Origin: Actinomycetota bacterium
GTDB taxonomy: Bacteria > Actinomycetota > Thermoleophilia > Solirubrobacterales > Solirubrobacteraceae
DNA length: 8,278 nt
Direction: 5' to 3'
Assembly: GCA_005888335.1 (NCBI GenBank)
Contig: VAWY01000262.1
Coordinates: forward strand, 1-8,278
How positions within the stretch are numbered: the first letter of the stretch is position 1; each line of letters starts with the position of its first letter. A model generated the notes under the pieces. It saw nothing but the letters and a program-made list of their open reading frames with translations, searched no databases and had not been told where the DNA came from. The position numbers and the translations under genes were made by a program. Positions 7,058 through 8,278 of this stretch are shown in pieces.

Positions 7058-7137
7058 CCGTGTCAGACACGAACGACGTTTCGCCTGCATACGGGCATCT
7101 GACAGGGCCGGCGGAGCCGAGGCTCGGTGTCAGACGC
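7058..7137 (-). promoter_or_regulatory. Candidate RNA switch in the tsaD leader: two mutually exclusive hairpins
   Basis: In the direction of tsaD transcription the leader holds three segments: A (7137-7128, GCGTCTGACA), B (7104-7095, TGTCAGATGC) and C (7070-7061, GTGTCTGACA). A can pair with B over ten positions with one G-U. B can instead pair with C over ten positions with two G-U, and after one mismatch two further G-C pairs take in the first GG of the GGGGAG beside the tsaD start. Only one stem can form at a time, so A:B would leave the start region free and B:C would partly hide it. A small hairpin (GAGCC TC GGCTC) lies between A and B. Pairing is read by eye; function is inferred, and a dispersed DNA repeat is an alternative explanation. 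Confidence 0.3.
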
Positions 7138-7141
7138 GAAG
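7060..7141. repeat. Three TGTCAGA repeats in alternating orientation between rimI and tsaD
   Basis: A direct repeat of about 15 bases occurs twice: GTGTCAGACACGAAC at 7060-7074 and GTGTCAGACGCGAAG at 7127-7141, differing at two positions. An inverted core TCTGACA lies between them at 7098-7104. The first copy contains the 11-base palindrome GTGTCAGACAC (7060-7070). A second palindrome, CCGAGGCTCGG, sits at 7117-7127. The arrangement fills most of the 112-base intergenic gap. It could be a REP-like dispersed repeat, a binding site for a dimeric regulator, or the RNA structure described separately. Confidence 0.6.
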
Positions 7142-7165
7142 AAGTCGTCACAGAGCTGTAACGCG

Positions 7166-7639
7166 TCACTCCCGGTCTCGTCCGACCGGCTCTTTCCACA
7201 TGATGAGAGCGTCCTCCCGATTGTCGGTGTAGTAGCCGCGGCGGATGCCGCGCGCTTCGAAGCCGAGCCGCTCGTACAGGCCGATCGCCGTTGCGTTCGA
7301 GACGCGCACCTCGAGGGTGTAGCCGCGGCGCACGTCGTCGGCGGTGAGCTCGAACAGCCGCTCGAGCAGCATCGTCGCGATGCCGCGGCCGCGCTGCTCG
7401 GGATCGGTGGCGACGTTCATGACGTGCCACGCGTCGACGTAGCGGGAGACGATGAGGTAGCCGCCAAGCCTGCCCTGGTCTCCGTCGAGCTCGAACGCCC
7501 CGAGGCAGATCGAGCTCGGCTTTGCGAGCTCACCCGCGAACATGGAGCGCGACCACGGCGTCGGGTACGAACGGCGCTCGATCTCGTCGATCGCCTTCAG
7601 GTCGGCAAGCGCGAGCCGGCGCAGCTCGATCGTCGTCAA
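7166..7639 (-). CDS. rimI: GNAT N-acetyltransferase RimI (protein N-alpha-acetyltransferase)
   Basis: This 157-residue single-domain GNAT enzyme is expected to acetylate the N-terminal residue of ribosomal protein S18 and perhaps other proteins, using acetyl-CoA. It shows the RimI N-terminal pattern SYPTPWSRSMFAGEL (24-38) and the acetyl-CoA loop QRGRGIA (82-88). LEVRVSNATAIGLYERLGF (109-127) includes E110 and Y122, which match the positions of the catalytic Glu and Tyr of characterised RimI. GIRRGYYTDNREDALIMW (131-148) is also typical. The start is TTG at 7639, overlapping the tsaB stop as TTGA, a classic translation-coupling arrangement; a GGAG lies 11 bases upstream, which is far for an independent site. 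Placement between tsaB and tsaD is the common bacterial order and supports RimI over a generic acetyltransferase. It ends 112 bases before tsaD. Confidence 0.93.
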   Translation of the reverse strand: MTTIELRRLALADLKAIDEIERRSYPTPWSRSMFAGELAKPSSICLGAFELDGDQGRLGGYLIVSRYVDAWHVMNVATDPEQRGRGIATMLLERLFELTADDVRRGYTLEVRVSNATAIGLYERLGFEARGIRRGYYTDNREDALIMWKEPVGRDRE

Positions 7640-8232
7640 TGGACGCTCTTCTCCGCATCGGGGACGCGCAGGTACAGCGGCTCGATCGCCTCCACCGGCC
7701 CGAGCTCCCCCGCCAGCTGTGCGTGGAAACGCGCGCGCGGCAGGTGCCGCTCGTCGCCGTCCGGCGGGACGACGGCGCCCTTCTCCTCCAGGACGGCGCG
7801 ATAGCGCACAGCGCCGCCGCCGACGCAGACCGTGCCCGGATCGACCTCTATCTCCACCGGTGCGAGCACTGCCGGGACGCCGCCCGCGATCGTGAACACC
7901 TCCCGCCGCCGTGCGTCGATCACGGGAAGCGCTCCCGGCGCGCCCGCGGCGAGCGCGTTGAGCGTCGAGACTCCCGCGCCGCGCAGGTCCAGCGCGAGCG
8001 CCAGCCCGCGCGCAACTGCGAGACCGATTCGCACGCCGGTGAAGCTACCCGGGCCGATACCGAGCGCGAGCGCGTCGAGATCCCGCGGATGCGCACCACC
8101 CTGGCGCAGCAGCGCATCGATGTCCTCGAGCAGCGTCTGCGCGCGCGATGTGCGCTCGCCCAGCACCTCGCCGTCATCGACGAGCGCGCTCGTCGCCACG
8201 TCCGTAGCCGTATCGAACGCAAGTGTCAGCAC
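7636..8232 (-). CDS. tsaB: tRNA threonylcarbamoyladenosine biosynthesis protein TsaB
   Basis: TsaB is the non-catalytic partner that dimerises with TsaD and is needed for t6A formation on tRNA. The 198-residue protein has the ASKHA-fold N-terminus LTLAFDTATD (2-11). It also has the family signature ALGIGPGSFTGVRIGLAVAR (56-75), the DARRREVF stretch (106-113) and the EPLYLRVPDAE tail (184-194). It lacks the metal-binding histidines of TsaD, as expected for TsaB. The GTG start at 8232 places the first strand directly at the N-terminus and overlaps the presumed tsaE stop by seven bases. The stop overlaps the rimI TTG. Length is at the short end of the usual 200-240 residues but nothing central is missing. 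Confidence 0.95.
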   Translation of the reverse strand: MLTLAFDTATDVATSALVDDGEVLGERTSRAQTLLEDIDALLRQGGAHPRDLDALALGIGPGSFTGVRIGLAVARGLALALDLRGAGVSTLNALAAGAPGALPVIDARRREVFTIAGGVPAVLAPVEIEVDPGTVCVGGGAVRYRAVLEEKGAVVPPDGDERHLPRARFHAQLAGELGPVEAIEPLYLRVPDAEKSVH

Positions 8233-8278
8233 TCGTCGATCGAGACCATCCTTCGCGGTCCGTCAGCATGACGCAACC
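8226..8278 (-). CDS. tsaE: Probable C-terminal end of TsaE (tRNA t6A ATPase), partial
   Basis: A frame open from the window edge ends with TGA at 8228-8226, overlapping the tsaB start. The visible end is RHADGPRRMVSIDEC. A strand of this kind, with paired arginines and alternating hydrophobic residues after a turn, resembles the closing strand of TsaE, and tsaE commonly precedes tsaB. Only 17 codons are present and no Walker motif can be seen, so the call rests mainly on gene order. A second frame stops at 8265-8263 and a third stays open, so another reading is possible. Confidence 0.42.
   Translation of the reverse strand, partial: LRHADGPRRMVSIDEC

Noticed and set aside
7114..7127. GAGCC/GGCTC hairpin after rimI as an intrinsic terminator
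   Set aside because: The stem is short and no T-tract follows on the minus strand; it is better treated as part of the repeat-rich tsaD leader.
5851..7161. 436-codon plus-strand open frame opposite tsaD and the intergenic repeats
   Set aside because: Antisense shadow of tsaD; the translation has no motif, while the minus strand has all TsaD signature residues.

Overview
The window is compact, very GC-rich bacterial DNA. Nine coding regions can be supported, plus a tail of a tenth, and all lie on the minus strand, so transcription runs from the high-coordinate end to the low one. GTG and TTG starts, small gene overlaps, a strongly GC-biased third codon position and the gene content (TsaB-RimI-TsaD cluster, Rex, a glutamate dehydrogenase of the FGGAKGG type, a GCS2-type ligase) suggest a high-GC actinobacterium. 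My best guess is the class Thermoleophilia (Gaiellales or Solirubrobacterales relatives). That is inference from style and family resemblance, not a database result.

Region 1 (8278 to about 7054) is the tRNA t6A modification cluster. It holds the probable last codons of tsaE, then tsaB, rimI (GNAT acetyltransferase) and, after a 112-base gap, tsaD (7053-6082). The first three genes overlap each other. The gap before tsaD is the most structured non-coding stretch in the window. It carries three copies of TGTCAGA in alternating orientation, and the middle copy can pair with either outer one. One of the two alternative stems reaches the purine-rich ribosome-binding stretch next to the tsaD start.

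Region 2 (6101-3585) encodes a secreted subtilisin-family (S8) peptidase. It has a signal peptide, an I9-like propeptide, a full catalytic set with an unusual serine box, a PA-like insertion and C-terminal beta-sandwich-like domains. Its start overlaps the end of tsaD.

Region 3 (3561 to 1) is a run of redox, glutamate and thiol genes: glutamate dehydrogenase, a small CxxC glutaredoxin-like protein, the NADH-sensing repressor Rex, a GT4 glycosyltransferase, and the first 34 codons of a GCS2-family glutamate-cysteine (carboxylate-amine) ligase. A good promoter candidate (TTCAGC, 17-base spacer, TATACT) lies at the junction of the peptidase and dehydrogenase genes and would give an almost leaderless gdhA transcript. 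The neighbourhood suggests linked control of NAD(H) balance, glutamate supply and a thiol or glutamyl product, but the pathway is inferred.

No gene-free stretch exceeds 300 bases. I see no tRNA, rRNA, CRISPR array, insertion sequence or phage gene. Many long open frames on the plus strand are antisense shadows of the real genes. There is no obvious new multi-gene system. The best leads are the possible RNA switch before tsaD, the redox/glutamate/thiol run, and the subtilase with its altered active-site serine box.
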